DNA from: Calonectria ilicicola
Lineage: Eukaryota > Ascomycota > Sordariomycetes > Hypocreales > Nectriaceae
Reading direction: 5' to 3'
Assembly (NCBI GenBank): GCA_020809705.1
Contig: CP085833.1
Coordinates: 4,278,001 to 4,342,000 of the forward strand
DNA length: 64,000 bases
Every line of letters starts with the position of its first letter. The stretch's first letter is position 1. The position numbers and the translations under genes were made by a program. The notes beneath the pieces are model-generated. The model made no database searches. It was given only the letters and a program-made list of their open reading frames with translations, and was not told the DNA's origin. This document shows positions 35,247 through 46,773 of this stretch, piece by piece.

Positions 35247-35965
35247 TGGACTATGATGAATCTTGAGGGCAGTGATGGACAATACACCTGCCTGGATAAA
35301 CACCACACTAATGGCGCCGGTGTATTAAGCGAAGAAGCCGGACAGCGGCTGAATACCCGAATTTCGATTAAGCTGAATGCAAAACCTAGCCGACTACGAC
35401 CGTAAATAAAATACGAATATTGGCAGTGTTTGGGCAAGTTGCTGTGATGATGATGAAATGTGTGCACTTGAGTGAGACAAGCTGAATCGTGCTGATGCAC
35501 AATCAGCAAAGGATGGCGTCAGAAACAGCCTAGCGTCTCATGATCAAGTACGACAGCGTTGTGATCACTGCCGGTTGGGGGAGTTCACCCCGCTGCGGAG
35601 CCGCGTAATCGCCAGTCAAAGGCAACCCGCTGAATAATGCTCGCACACTCGGGAATCCATGGTTCCCCGAAGCCCCACCGTGTCTCCCGGATTGGATCAA
35701 TCCTGAGTGACATCGGCCTACGGGATTCTCACTGCAGTCTGACTGATGTGATGATTATCATGATTATCAATACGCCATCCAATGGCTTGGTATCTTCGGT
35801 TTGCGAAGTCGAATATAAGAGACGTGTGAGAAAATATGCGATTCGTAGATATTTCCATCGCCACACGTCACTTTTTGTAGAGGCTGCAAAACACATACAC
35901 ATACAACACTCCCGCTTCTCAATTTTAAACGTCTTAGCCAATTTTTTGAGTTTTTGTCCATCAAG
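35247..35965. other. Intergenic region
   Basis: Contains the 3' end of the hydrolase gene and promoter of the SDR gene. TGATGATTATCATGATTATCA near 35748-35769 is a short dyad. No gene. Confidence 0.4.
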
Positions 35966-37027
35966 ATGGTTACGTTGAATGTAGTCAGAGCTGCCAACGC
36001 CAAGCTACCAGAGGTGCTCCCCATTGGGGTTACCGCGGTGTTCATCGGCGCAACATCTGGGATCGGCCTTAGTGCGCTCCACCAATTTGTCGAAGCCGCA
36101 AAGGACAAGAAGCCAAGGGTTTACATTGTCGGGCGCAATGCGACGTCCGCTGCTTCAATCATTGCCGAGCTTCGACAAAAGAATGGCTCGGCCGACATAA
36201 CATTTATTGAGCAAGATGTATCTTTGGTCCACAATATCGACAAGGTAGCGGATGAAGTAAAGCTACGCGAGAGCAAAGTAGACTTTATTTTCCTATCCGC
36301 TGGCTTTCTCCCATTCTCTGGAAGAAAAGGTACCTTTACCCCACACAATTAATGTAAGCTTAGTCCATGCTAATAAGATGCTGCAGAAACCGTTGAAGGT
36401 TTGGAACCATCGATGACCACGCGATACTACAGCAGAGTGCGCGCCATCCAGCTACTCCTACCCCTCCTCAACGAGTCGCCAAACCCCCATGTGGTCAACA
36501 TCCTTGCAGGTGGTCAGGAAGGTCCACTGATCGCCGATGATCTTGATTTGGCTGATCCCAAGAACTTTTCATTTGTAAAGGCCTCAGTGCACAGCACCAC
36601 CATGTTGACACTGGTGCTTGAGCGATTTGCATCTGAAAACCCCAAGATCAGCTTTGTTCACGCCTTCCCGGGTCTTACACGCACGCCAACTCTGACCCGG
36701 GGCTCTACTGGAATTGTGTCCCTACTCCTTCGGTACATTGTTTCTCCAGTGTTGAACTTGCTCATCGCCTATCCTGTGAAGGATGTTGGGGCAAAGACTC
36801 TGTTTTACGCGACCAACGCCCGATATTCAGTGCATGAAACGGAGGCATTGGGAACGCCCTTGCCTGTAGGATTGACAAAGGCAACGCCAACACCAAAGGG
36901 TGTCTTTTTGGTGGGAGAAAAGGGCGAGCCCGAAGATAATGAGAAGGTGCTCGCTGATTTGAGAAAAGAAATGAGCGACAAAGTGTGGCAGCATACTTTG
37001 GCGATTTTTGAGCGAGTATCGCAGTGA
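35966..37027 (+). CDS. Atypical short-chain dehydrogenase/reductase
   Basis: Two exons (35966-36329 and 36387-37027) give 334 aa. The Rossmann dinucleotide motif is present (FIGATSGIG), then an acidic D in EQDVS and a strand-4 variant (FIFLSAGFLPF) replacing NNAG. The catalytic Ser and Tyr-x-x-x-Lys are not evident: strand 5 reads VVNILAGG and the helix expected to carry YxxxK reads VKASVHSTTMLTLV. HAFPGLTRTP matches the PG motif. This layout recurs in fungal SDR-like proteins near metabolite genes. It may bind NAD(P) without normal SDR chemistry. ATG 35966 (CAAGATGG) is preferred over the upstream TTG. Confidence 0.8.
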
Positions 37028-37320
37028 TGGATTCTAGGTTTTGTGGGGAAGCGGCTATGTTTTGATATGATAATGGAAACTATTAATAAAATTTAATAAA
37101 TAGGTCAACTTGTTTTTAATATCACCCTAAGTGGTGGATTCAGTGACATGTCGGCTCTAGAGTCCGTGGGTGGTGGGATGAGAGTCCTACTTAATTGGTC
37201 ATTTATGAGCGTATAAGACGGGTATTTCTAGGCAGTGATTATATTATTTAGATTCAATTCGTTTATTTTCCTAATTTCCCAAATGTCTTATAGCTAAATC
37301 CCAACGATAACTTCTATCCT

Positions 37321-39153
37321 TCAATGATCTTGAGACATTTTCTTACCTTGAAGGTTCCTGAGCTTAATCCAACGCTTTCTGAGTGTATGGACTGCGCTCT
37401 TCGGCCTTCGATCCCGTGTAAAGACTCCCTTTTTATTGCCGTCCACCCGAATAATCATCGACGTAGTCTGAAAGTCGGCGAAATTCCAAACCTGCTCCCC
37501 AACAACATTGTCTATCCGGTCAAAAACACGGTGAAACATTTCTAGAAATCGGCATTGGTACTCTTCAGTCCACGGCACATCGCACACTGCATGCAGGCCA
37601 GCTATGGTATCAGTACCGTACTCGGTCATGATAATCGGCTTGTCCCATCTCTTTTGCCATTCTAGAAGTTCCTTTTCTAGTGATGCCTCTGCTGTTTTCA
37701 GATCACCGATTTGTGAATACCAGCCGTAATACCGATTCATGCCAATTACATCAAACATATCCACAATCAAGTCCGTCTCGGGTTTTGAGTGAATCATATT
37801 TGTGTAGCACATTGGTCGAGTTGGGTCAAGTTCTCTTGCTAATGCCACCAAGGGTTCGAAATATTCGCGTGCCCCTTCCTCGCTCGCGGCAGGCTCATTG
37901 GCAATGGCCCACATGACAACTGAAGGATGGTTCTTGTCGCGGGCAATGAGCTCTCGAATGTTCTGTGAATGTGCCGCCTGGATTTTAGTGTTCATGGTTT
38001 CTGGAGAAAAGGTGGGCAAGCGCTTGTCACCAAATATTCCAGAAACAATGTTCAAGTTTAGACCCACTGCAGCGGTTTCATTGATGACCACAATACCATG
38101 CCGATCAGCATAGTCAAGTACTTCTTCAGCGTAGGGATAGTGGGAAGTTCTAAAGGAATTTGCACCCATCCAATCCATTAGACGAAAGTCATGGATCATG
38201 TATGCTGGATCATGTCCTCTACCCCGTACGGGGGCATCTTCATGCTTTCCAAAGCCAGTGAAGTAGAAAGGCTTCCCATTGATCAAGAACCTGTTGCCAG
38301 TAACTTTGACAGATCGAACTCCAATTGAGAGTTCATATTCATCGACGATATTATCTTCCACTCCATTGGAAATGATCTGTGCTCGGAATCTGTACAGATA
38401 AGCCGCGCCTGGTTGCCATGGCGTAACCGGGTCGATGATGAACTGGCCTTGTTGCCCATACATCTGTGCAACGACCACCTCATTGTCATTTAACAAGGCG
38501 ACCCTGCATCTGTGCTGGCGAAGCGGCTGGCTGGTTTGAATCTCATAATCAACCACACCCTTGTCATTCTCTTTGAGATTCGTGGTGACAGTTAGATCAC
38601 TAACAGCTAGGGTGGGCACGCAGTATATCCAAACAGAACGGGCCAGCCCAGCATAGTTGAAAAAGTCATGCTGGTAAGTCTGCTTGCGTTTTCCACTCGC
38701 TAGCGTCTCAATCCTTCCCGGTGGGATAGTGTCCCAATCAAGCTCATTGCTCACCGCTATAGTAAGACGGAACTTTTGACCAGAAGTGACAAGATGAGTT
38801 AGCTCGGCGTCAAACGGAGTATATCCGCCTACATGTTCAACGACGAATTCGTCATCGATGTAAACTCGCCCTCGATGAGTGGCTGCATCAACTCTCAGGA
38901 AAATTCGCTCCTGAGACCATCCTCGAGGGACAATAACATGCCTTTGATAGTAGACCCAGCCAACATGGTCCCTGATGTTCTCGTCTACAAAAATGTCATT
39001 ATAACTGGCGGGTACTGACACTTGCAAGTCATGTGAAATGGTTGACTTCCAGGCTTGTTCGGTGTCAATGTCATTGGAACTTGCCAATGCGAAATTCCAG
39101 ACTCCATCTAAAGAGACAAGATCACGCGTAATACTTGCTTGAGGTCGGAGCAT
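37321..39153 (-). CDS. Beta-glucuronidase (glycoside hydrolase family 2)
   Basis: An intronless 610-aa protein, close in length to bacterial GUS (about 600). A sugar-binding domain (1-180), an immunoglobulin-like domain and a TIM barrel (about 280-600) are in order. The acid/base is E420 in WAIANEP and the nucleophile E511 in MTEYGTD. N573-K-K575 in DGNKKGVFTRDRRPKSA matches the Asn-x-Lys motif that recognises the glucuronate carboxylate, which separates glucuronidases from galactosidases. No signal peptide, so probably cytosolic. The C-terminus is a short basic extension. It is divergent from an MFS sugar porter. The lack of introns and closeness to bacterial GUS fit the transfer from bacteria proposed for fungal gus genes. 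Confidence 0.93.
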   Translation of the reverse strand: MLRPQASITRDLVSLDGVWNFALASSNDIDTEQAWKSTISHDLQVSVPASYNDIFVDENIRDHVGWVYYQRHVIVPRGWSQERIFLRVDAATHRGRVYIDDEFVVEHVGGYTPFDAELTHLVTSGQKFRLTIAVSNELDWDTIPPGRIETLASGKRKQTYQHDFFNYAGLARSVWIYCVPTLAVSDLTVTTNLKENDKGVVDYEIQTSQPLRQHRCRVALLNDNEVVVAQMYGQQGQFIIDPVTPWQPGAAYLYRFRAQIISNGVEDNIVDEYELSIGVRSVKVTGNRFLINGKPFYFTGFGKHEDAPVRGRGHDPAYMIHDFRLMDWMGANSFRTSHYPYAEEVLDYADRHGIVVINETAAVGLNLNIVSGIFGDKRLPTFSPETMNTKIQAAHSQNIRELIARDKNHPSVVMWAIANEPAASEEGAREYFEPLVALARELDPTRPMCYTNMIHSKPETDLIVDMFDVIGMNRYYGWYSQIGDLKTAEASLEKELLEWQKRWDKPIIMTEYGTDTIAGLHAVCDVPWTEEYQCRFLEMFHRVFDRIDNVVGEQVWNFADFQTTSMIIRVDGNKKGVFTRDRRPKSAVHTLRKRWIKLRNLQGKKMSQDH

Positions 39154-40327
39154 GTTTAACAGATTCTGCTGGTTTTAGAGCCGATGATAGACCATAATTC
39201 CTTTGAAATGCGACTATTTATATACAAGAACTGACAATTATTTCTTGGCACTATCCATTACCTCATCCCCCGCTCGGGATTATTGGTAGTAGTCATTTTT
39301 TTTATCGCAAGGGTTCGTCAACAAAGAATCGTTCACTGTTTCATACCCCACTCGGAATTCTTGCTGGAGTCACCCGCCCGCTCCAATTTCCCAAAAGGGA
39401 TAACATTGCCTAAATGCAAGACATCCGAATCAGATGTGGAGCGTAGGCTTACAGTCTACGTCACGCCAATGGAGGAAATTGGGCGCTTAGATAAGAATTC
39501 CGATGGAGGATCGAGAGCATTGGATTGGAGGACAACGAGCAGCTTTCCACATCTGGTCAGAGTGCCCACCCTAGTGGTACGGATATCTTGTATCCGTTCC
39601 TTTTTTCTGCATACGAAAATTATCACATTATCTACACCCACTTTCCGACAATGATTTCGTAGTTAATGGGCCGCTGACTACCGCCACTTTCCAAGATGGG
39701 ATCTCCGAGGTTGGCAATTGGAGCCTTGGCACCATGGGGTGCCTCCACTTTCCGTTAGAGAATCTTCCACGGGAAAATAAACTCATGAACACCATCTTAC
39801 AAACCGGAACAGAGCATCGGCAAATATGTCGGAAACAAGGGTGATGGTGGCCTTTGACGCGATAAGATTTAGCCCGTTATTGTCCCCGTAGATTTGTAGC
39901 TATGAATCTTGTAAGCAGTATTCAACTTGGGGCTATTGCTGACAGACGTCTGGCGTTTATTTCTTCGTTTCTCTGAGGCTCTATAATGCAGTGTACGCTC
40001 GTAAAATTATATTCACTATCGCAAGTCATGATGAAAATGCACTTTAGCTGGTACTAAAATAGCTCCCTTGAGCGACAAAGTTCATCGCCGGAAAGATTAT
40101 CCTGAGGTGGTGGCGATCTCCCGCCGGCAAGTGGGTGGAGTCCATGACTTGCTGGGGCATCAACACATTGCGGGGGAGGGAGAGCATACCCCATGGGGAC
40201 TTGAGTCGCTTCCACGAAAACCATCGAATAATGTGCCTATATTAATTAACCTTGGAACGGTACGTGCTCTTGGTCAAAAATGAGATATTCCAGACCAGAA
40301 CTGAAACTTGTTATCTCTTCAGAAACA
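39154..40327. promoter_or_regulatory. Divergent promoter region GUS / MFS porter
   Basis: 1.17 kb between divergent starts. CreA-type SYGGRG candidates lie near both genes (39268-39273 on the minus strand; CTGGGG 40152-40157 and GCGGGG 40170-40175 on the plus strand). Such short motifs are common, so carbon catabolite repression is only suggested. No gene is supported inside. Confidence 0.45.
39214..39225 (-). promoter_or_regulatory. TATA box of beta-glucuronidase gene
   Basis: GTATATAAATAG on the minus strand, 61-72 bp before ATG 39153. A CCAATAAT lies about 130 bp upstream and a CreA-like GCGGGG at 39268-39273. Confidence 0.6.
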
Positions 40328-42064
40328 ATGGCTACTCCAAGTATTAAGCCAACAGTTGAAGCTGTTGAGCAGACGGCCCACATCCAACCACCGCGCGCAA
40401 CCGAAAGGCCATGGAAAACACTTTTTCCATATCCCAAACTGGTAATGTATGCTATACTTATTAATATCGGACCCCTATTGTTTGGCTATGACATGGTCAT
40501 TATCGGAGCTGTTTCTGCTCTGCCTTCATTCAAGTAAGACGCTGGTGTATCATGAATAAACTCTTTCTTACTAAAGTCTCCAGAGTTGATTTCGGAGACG
40601 AGTACAGATCGTCTCATGTTATTCCCGCCCTTTGGGTCGCCTTGTGGAACAGCTTGCTTCAGATCGGGGCTGGAATTGGCTCCGCTACAGCAGGCTCGTT
40701 CCAGGATCGGCTCGGCCGTCGTGCCACAGTTTGCGTTGGTGGGGTATTGGGCTGTATTGGAGCTGCTGCTTCTTACGCATCCAATCTACCAACAGGAATG
40801 ACAGAGCGACGAGTTGTTTTCATGTTCGCTAAAGCTATCCTGGGTGCCTCTTGCGGGTTCCTGATGTTAGCCTGCCAGACGTACATTTCTGAAACATCAC
40901 CAAAGGATCTCCGCGGTCTTTTGCTTGGCTTTTACGCCTTCAATGTGGTTAGTTGAGGCTTAGATATCATGGCCTTCATAAGGCGCTAATAAAACATTCA
41001 AGTCTTTCGGCCACATGTTGGCGATGGCCATTGTTTATGGCTATTCCTATGGCAACAGCTCAGCAGCCTACAAAATCCCATTTGCCACGCAGTGGGCCTT
41101 TGGAGGATGGGCAATAGTTGTTAGCGTTTTGCTCCCAGAGAGCCCTGTTTGGCTCGCTGGTCGAAATAATATTGAAAAGGCGCAAGAGGCACTGCAACGA
41201 CTTGGTACTGAGCACATGCTTCCCGACATCATGGCTACAATTGAGATAGAAAGGCAAAACTCAGAAACCGCTGAAGCACGTCCTAGATACAATGAGTGCT
41301 TCAAAGGTACAAATTTGCGCCGGACTCTCATTGTAATGTTTCTCAGCTCAATACAGCAGCTGGTGGGCATGTCCCTCTTAGCAAATGGTGCCTACTTCTT
41401 AACAATGGCAGGCATGTCGTCAAAGTATTCTCTCATGGTAAATCTGATCGGCGTTGCTTCCAATATGATGGCAAATATTATATCTTGGTACACGGTTCCT
41501 AAATTTGGAAGACGAAAAATGATTTTGATAAGCTTGTTCTTCGACAACACTGCTTGGCTAGCAATGGGAATCGCTGGCTGCTTCACAACTTCTGCAGCCA
41601 AATGGCAAGTATCCTTTTTGTTCCCATTAACTTACTTTCTACTAACTTCTAGAAGGATGGTCGGTGTATCCCTCTTGCTCTTTGGCTTTTTCAACAGTTT
41701 TGGTGTAGCTAGCGCTGTACCGATTCTCATGTCGGAAATTTCTTCGGTTCGTCTGCGGTCCAAAACAGCCGGGATTGGCTTCACAGCCCAAGCTCTTTCT
41801 ATGTGGGCATTCAACTTCTTCACGCCATACATGTATAACACGGATGAACTCAATTGGGGTGGCAAGATTGGGTTTTTCTTCACCGGCCTGTGTGTTATTG
41901 CTCTTGTCCTGACGTGGATTGTGGTACCTGAGACAAAGGGCAGAACCTTTTCCGAACTTGATTACTTGTTTGAAACTGGTACCAAGGCCAAAGAGTTTTC
42001 CAAGATGGTTATTGAGAGACAAGATCTCTATGACGAACAAACCTCGAAAGGGAAAATGTTTTGA
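40328..42064 (+). CDS. MFS sugar-porter transporter
   Basis: Exons 40328-40533, 40584-40947 and 41003-42064 give 543 aa. A fourth intron of the GC-AG type (41605-41655, GCAAGT...GAAG, 51 bp, in frame) may also be removed, joining AKW to MVGVS and giving 526 aa. Sugar-porter marks are FGYDMVIIGAV in TM1, DRLGRRA in loop 2-3, PESPVWL after TM6, KFGRRKM in loop 8-9 and PETKGRTFSELD after TM12. The branch resembles fungal alpha-glucoside/maltose-type and related porters. Divergence from the beta-glucuronidase suggests uptake of glucuronides or glucuronic acid, but substrate is inferred from context only. Confidence 0.88.
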
Positions 42065-43678
42065 TTCTGATATGTATCTTCCAATCAACTATATAACTAC
42101 ATTTCTGTAGATTTTTATCGTAACGATCAACACTTTGGTACTGCCGCAATTGCTTAGGGGCTTGTTCTGGATATCTATCATTTTCTATATGTACAATTAT
42201 GCGCACGGAGAGACATATAGCCCATACAAGCGAGGTAGAATTTGTCCAAGGGGGTCGTAAAATCAATGGGCTTCGGATCTACTGCGAATTTTTAAGATAG
42301 AATCTCTGATATTACTAACTAGAGTCCTGGCACCATACGACCCCAATGGACGAGGCCAATGCTTGGTGAGAGGGCGCCTGGTTGCGAGGACAAACTTTTG
42401 GATTAGGGAGAGATATTATCTCTTGGAGCGTAAAAAAAGCATAGCGAAATATCTCAAACACGAAGAAAGTTGAATTTTTTGCGACGAAAACCAGCCCTGC
42501 ATTGCCCCCAAAAAGAGGCCAAATGGTGTTGTAGTCTGACAAACGGATGATCGACGTTATATGTATTTGCACGATGCACATATAATTCGCAGTGGCCTCC
42601 TCAATGTCGACCTTGAAACAAAATGTACTTGAAATGATGAATGCCTGAAATTAGAAACTTTGTTGTCGCATTTAGATGCCTGGCCTTTCCAGGCTCAGAT
42701 GGCGGCAAGTCCGAGAAGATACAAGAACACGCGTTTTCGCGCGCTCCAGCCGATCGCGTGTATTGCACAGCGCCATCCGGAACCTCTTTAAACCAAACTA
42801 TGTAACTATTTAGTTTACCTTTGCCTCTTGATGAATGCTGTGATTGAGTGTATTTATGGTTCATAGCTAGCCTATAGCTTTGATGTTGTCAATATGCAAG
42901 GAGGGAATATGCACGTCCTATTGGATGAATGATGGGTGATGGACGTGATTCTGAATTCTCGCAAAACCGAAAATGTGCAAATGAACACAAAGTAGTATAA
43001 GAAGAGCACCTTTCCTAAATCAGATAAGATTTTCGTACATAAAAAAGTACGAGCATAATTAGGCATATGGTGATTTTTGGATGTACTATACTAGTCAAGG
43101 GTTTGTGGAATGCGCTTTAAAGGAATAGCCACCCAAAATCAATTCTTATGTTTATTTTTGTTGGACTCATAACACCTAACAAAAATAACACATCGGTTGT
43201 ACTTTGCGAAAAATACGCCGATCTAGGTATTTGCATAACATGCTACGTATTTTGGCCAGAACTTAAAATTACGCCTATATTGAGCTACGTTACTGTTTGC
43301 TGCAAGCCGCAGTTAGTGCGTTGGCTTAGCTGTTGCTGCCCGACGCGGCTTGGATTTACTTCTGCGAGGAAATTTCCTTTTCCCTTGTACTAGTCACCAC
43401 CACGGTTCAACTTTGGAATTTTATCTCATCTCGTTGGCAGTTCGGCTGAGACAACATATTTGAATTTTATTTGTCGAGTCTTCTGTTGGGTACCCTGGCA
43501 AGATGAATCGGAGAAAGCCGGCCCAGAGAAACTGGAAGCGCTGGGCTTAAAAGTGTGGCTGTTTTAGCAATGGAAATGAAGCAACAGACCCCGATGACTA
43601 AGTTAGTGACTGAACCGACCCGCTTCATTGCTGATCTACCATAGAGTCTGGCACGCTGACATGAATGGTACAATATAG
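42065..43678. other. Intergenic region
   Basis: About 1.6 kb, AT-rich, no supported gene. A short plus frame from ATG 43565 (MEMKQQTPMTK) with a GTTAGT donor at 43600 might be a first exon of the NLR gene, but it does not join in phase. Confidence 0.4.
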
Positions 43679-46600
43679 CACCCGGTCAAGCGAGTAGTCA
43701 ATCCATTGAATACCAGCGTTACAAGTGTCAACCCGCATGGTGACTGTGACGGGGTTGGAGATACCACGAATACAACTGAGGCCAACGACAAACCACAGGA
43801 TAAACGAACTATATGTGCCCCGATTAAGAATGAAGATGAGATATCCCTGGATGCAGTCGATACCGAAGTCGAATCAAAGGGCCATAGTGACACGGCCGCA
43901 ATTAATAAGGATGAACTTGAGGCTTTTGTGAATGCAACTGACATGAGCGAGATATTGAATCGCGATCGTAAAGTTGTCACAACCACTAATGAGAAGGATG
44001 AGACGTGTTCTACATCCTCTAGTGCGCTCACCTTATGGGAAAAGGCTTTGAGGCGTATCGAAGACTCGGAAGAAGATGAGAAAGTCATCGCTAATATCAA
44101 GAATTTCGAGCATGAAGTGGGAAAGGAGAGTCCACAAGGCGGAGTCAAGGCTTCAGCCAAGGACATTGCCCAGCACTTGAGGAAGGCGATTTCCAACAGA
44201 ACTGCTGAGGGAGAAAAGAACCAATGGAATATTAAATTTAATGGTAAGGAGTACTCTGTACGCGAGTTATTCCGAAATGTCTTTACGATCCTGAAGTATG
44301 CCGTTCCAATTGGGGACACCCTCGTCAGTATCGACCCTGTCCATGCTGCTTTGCCCTGGGCTGCCGTGCGGCTTGTTATGATGGTAAATATCACCGTCTT
44401 GTAATATTCAAAATTTTCTAGCTAATCTGACTGAATTTTAGATGTTGGACGCTAAGAACAAGCTTGAAAGTGATATGGCTATTGGTATTGCCCAGATCAC
44501 AAAACTGGCCTTTCAATGCGACACCTATCAAAGGTTATATAATCATTCTAATCTTTCGCCTCAACAGTATCAGAAGGAGCTTAGCCAGCTCGAAGATGCC
44601 ATTGTGCAGGCTTATGTCAAGTTGTTACTGTTTCTTGGCTTTGCAGCTCATCAGCTTCAAGGCGAACGTGGTTTTTTGGCCATTTGGAAGCTTGATACTG
44701 TGGAATCCCATATCCAAAACCTCCTCAGTGTTGAAAAAGCGCTCGCTGAGGCTGCCGATTATTGCGAAAAGTGTCGCAGTAATCAAAGTCAGACCACCGG
44801 CGAGGAAATTCTTCAACTTGCAAGGAGTTCTTACAAAGGTGTAGAGGATCAACGGTGCGCAAATAGCCTTCTTTTTCTCTTCTTCTTTTATTTTTCTAGG
44901 GGAGCTAAACTGACTTTTCGCAGCCAGATTCTTCTTAAAATCCAAGAAAGCGGGTTTATTTCTAAACTGCACCGGGTCGAAGCCGCCGAATTTAAGGCTT
45001 ATCATGTTATAAATGAGCCTAGGTGCCACAAAGAGACTCGCATCGAGCTCCTCCAAGAAATCCGTAATTGGATTGATAATCCCCAAGGAGAGACTATCTT
45101 TTGGTTGGAAGGTATGGCTGGGACTGGGAAATCCACCATTTCTCGCACGGTATGCCAGATGTTTCAGGATACAGGGGAGCTTGGCGCTAGCTTTTTCTTC
45201 AAGAGGGGCCACGGTGATCGTGATAAACCCGTCTACTTCTTCCAAACCATCGCAGCACAGTTGTGCTTCGATCTTCCTCAGTTTGCGCAAAAGCTGATGG
45301 ACAACGTCAATGAGAATAACGTCTCCGAAAGCGTTGTTGATCAGTTCCGAGAGCTCATAAAACAGCCTTTACTGAGTTTGAGGAGGGAAGTTGAGGGCCG
45401 TTCAACGATAGTTGTTGTTGTAGATGCTTTGGATGAATGTGACGAAGAATACAACGCCGTCACCACAATTGTTGACCTACTTTCGGAAATGAAAAGCCTA
45501 CGATCAAATTTTGACTTTAGGTTTTTCCTCACCAGTCGATCAGAATGCTACGCTCAGTACACGTCATTGACAGAGGAGACTGATCGCCGGGACGTTGCTC
45601 TTCATGAAATAGCAACACTTGTGGTAGAAACCGACATCTCCGCGTATCTTGCTTCTGAACTGAAAACAATCGCGGCTCGTTACAACAAGATTGCAACTCG
45701 ACAAAAATCAGATTTGCTCGAAGACTGGCCAAGCAAGAATGATTTAGAGCAACTAGTGAGGATGGCAACGCCCTTGTTCATTTTCGCTGCGACGGTCTGT
45801 CGATTACTCGAAGATGTGGAGTTGTATAGGCCAGACCGTGAGCTGACTAATATATTGAAACAACCGATTGCAACTTCCAACGAGAAGCTCAGCGCAACAT
45901 ATATTCCAGTGCTGGGGCGTCTTGTCATTAATAAAGATGGATATCAAAGGAGAAGAATCGAGGAACGCTTCCAAAAAATCGTCGGTTCTATCGTCCTTTT
46001 AGAAAAGCCTCTTCCCCTGGCATCTCTCGCAAGGCTCTTACAAGTCCAAGAAGATGAGGTCCGTGGAATAGTCAACTCTCTCCGCTCAGTCATCAAAGTG
46101 CCATCAGAGCCAAGTTCTCCGATTAGCACTTTTCATCTATCCTTCCCTGAATTTCTTGTTACCAAGAACGGAGGTGTTCAGGAAGGATTCTACATTGAGA
46201 CGAAAGCAAAAAGTGAGATATTAGCAAACAGGTGCCTAGATCTCCTCACTAAAAAAGGTGTTCTCAAAGATGATATGTGTGGCCTGAAGATGTTCGGGAA
46301 GGAGCGAAAGGATCTATCAGAAAAGACAGTGGAGCAGGCATTGCCCCTAGGAGTTCAATGTGCATGCCTCTATTGGATACGGCATCTAAGAAAGAGTAAT
46401 ATCAGAATTGACGATGGACATCGAGTATATGAGCTTCTTCGAGAACATTTTCTTCATTGGGTTGAAGCATTGACTCTTATGGGGAGAATCTCAGAGCTTA
46501 TCCAACTTATCCAAGAGTTACAGATGATGGTTGATGTACGTTTGCTTCAAGCTGTCAAGGTCAACTTTGCTAACATGCCATATTTAGGGTACTAGTGGTG

Positions 46601-46758
46601 TTGAGGTACTGAAATTCCTCCGTGATGCAGAGCGTTTCGTTCTTCGCTTCCGCACAGCAATCGACGTTGCACCTCTCCAAATTTATTCTTCAGCGCTTCT
46701 ATTTGCTCCCCAACAAAGTATAGTTCGCAAGACCTTTGAGGATAGACATCTTGGTTAG
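43679..46758 (+). CDS. NWD-NACHT NLR, N-terminal part (ends at in-frame TAG)
   Basis: Exons about 43679-44393, 44442-44854, 44924-46535 and 46588-46758 are in phase. The N-terminal region (ALTLWEKALRRI ... SIDPVHAALPWAAVRLV) is the NWD NACHT N-terminal domain of fungal NLRs. The NACHT has Walker A GMAGTGKST (45111-45137), Walker B VVVVDALDEC (45408-45440) and sensor-like FFLTSRSE. The last exon carries the usual linker (PLQIYSSALLFAP). TAG at 46756-46758 then stops the frame, and the WD40 array follows in the same frame. No in-frame ATG occurs before 43943, so the true 5' exon is unresolved. Intact proteins of this kind act in non-self recognition and heterokaryon incompatibility. This copy is probably a disabled or split allele. 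Confidence 0.82.
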
Positions 46759-46773
46759 GCAATACAACATCCA

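Noticed and set aside
43706..44404. Stand-alone 232-codon gene
   Set aside because: It begins at TTG and its C-terminal part is the NWD domain that continues across an intron into the NACHT frame.
44855..44923. Unspliced 23-codon hydrophobic insert in the NLR
   Set aside because: Flanked by GTGCGC and CGCAG and T-rich; best read as an in-frame intron rather than a membrane insertion.
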